The notes under the pieces were generated by a model. The model was not told where the DNA came from. It searched no databases and saw only the letters and a list, made by a program, of their open reading frames with translations. Below are positions 5,281 through 5,454 of a stretch of DNA of 5,454 bases, one piece after another (positions within the stretch are counted from its first letter, which is position 1; each line of letters begins with the position of its first letter). This DNA comes from Methanothrix sp. (GTDB lineage: Archaea > Halobacteriota > Methanosarcinia > Methanotrichales > Methanotrichaceae). The position numbers and the translations under genes are program-made. The stretch spans positions 1-5,454 of the forward strand of contig JAJRAX010000124.1 of the NCBI GenBank assembly GCA_028679775.1, given 5' to 3'.

Positions 5281-5290
5281 TAGTATATTA
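5281..5290 (-). promoter_or_regulatory. TATA box for the SemiSWEET gene, leaderless geometry
   Basis: On the minus strand the stretch reads taatatacta, centred about 26 bases before the A of the ATG. Archaeal transcription starts roughly this distance from the TATA box, so the message would begin at or next to the start codon. This agrees with the missing Shine-Dalgarno sequence. Confidence 0.5.
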
Positions 5291-5318
5291 GCCTGCTTTA
5301 GGAAAAATGAGATGAGAT

Positions 5319-5454
5319 CTAGTCCAGCAGTATCAGCCCAAAAAGCTCCACAGTCTCCTTTCCATCCTTGAGAACATGTGGCTTGTAGCCTGCGTTTTGC
5401 AGAGTTTTGAAGACATCGATGCCACAGGCCTCCATGGAAGGACGCATGATCTCC
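5319..5454 (-). CDS. C-terminal part of a DUF2284-type predicted metal-binding protein (runs off the window)
   Basis: Reading the minus strand from the right edge gives 44 codons and a TAG at 5319-5321. The visible protein begins EIMRPSMEACGIDVFKTLQN and ends with GLILLD. RPSMEACGIDVF followed by an aromatic-rich tail is, from memory, the C-terminal signature of the DUF2284 family, small cysteine-containing predicted metal-binding proteins common in methanogens and other anaerobes. The Cys in MEACGID is the only cysteine visible; the other expected metal ligands would lie beyond the window. The biochemical role is unknown. It is 58 bases upstream of the SemiSWEET gene on the same strand, but that gene seems to have its own promoter, so co-transcription is uncertain. 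The frame assignment is secure; the family call rests on one motif. Confidence 0.7.
   Translation of the reverse strand, partial: EIMRPSMEACGIDVFKTLQNAGYKPHVLKDGKETVELFGLILLD

Overview
The window reads as chromosome of a methanogenic euryarchaeon of moderate GC content. It carries archaeal information-processing genes (exosome subunit Csl4, RNA polymerase subunit L, an archaeal METTL5-type methyltransferase, RNA 3'-phosphate cyclase), TATA-type promoters and T-run terminators. It also has an AbrB-like regulator paired with an arsenite methyltransferase, a pairing I associate with methanogens. The style would fit Methanotrichales (Methanothrix/Methanosaeta) or relatives, but that placement is an impression and not proven by the sequence.

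Layout. Positions 12-1094 (+) hold a 360-residue acidic protein of unknown function that ends in a single C-terminal membrane helix; its true start may lie outside the window. It is followed by an RNA-related cluster on the same strand: a METTL5-like N6-adenine methyltransferase (1125-1724), exosome subunit csl4 (1800-2357) and rpoL (2357-2632, overlapping csl4 by one base). A T-rich stretch ends this cluster, and directly behind it is a well-formed TATA promoter with an inverted repeat and a direct repeat of the same short element.

That promoter drives a second unit, probably an operon: a Cys-rich AbrB/SpoVT-type regulator (2742-3020), arsenite methyltransferase arsM (3031-3870) and RNA 3'-terminal phosphate cyclase rtcA (3883-4911), with gaps of about 10 bases. 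The regulator and the methyltransferase both carry vicinal cysteines near the N-terminus, as expected if both meet a thiol-binding metalloid. rtcA may instead have its own promoter inside the end of arsM.

On the minus strand, convergent with rtcA, are a SemiSWEET-type three-helix transporter (4988-5260), with a TATA box placed for a leaderless transcript, and the C-terminal end of a DUF2284-type predicted metal-binding protein that runs off the right edge (5319-5454).

The most interesting part is 2661-4911: a self-contained metalloid-response unit with a candidate operator, a candidate sensor, a detoxifying enzyme and, unexpectedly, an RNA-end-processing enzyme. No RNA genes, insertion sequences or CRISPR arrays were seen, and no gene-free stretch exceeds 300 bases.
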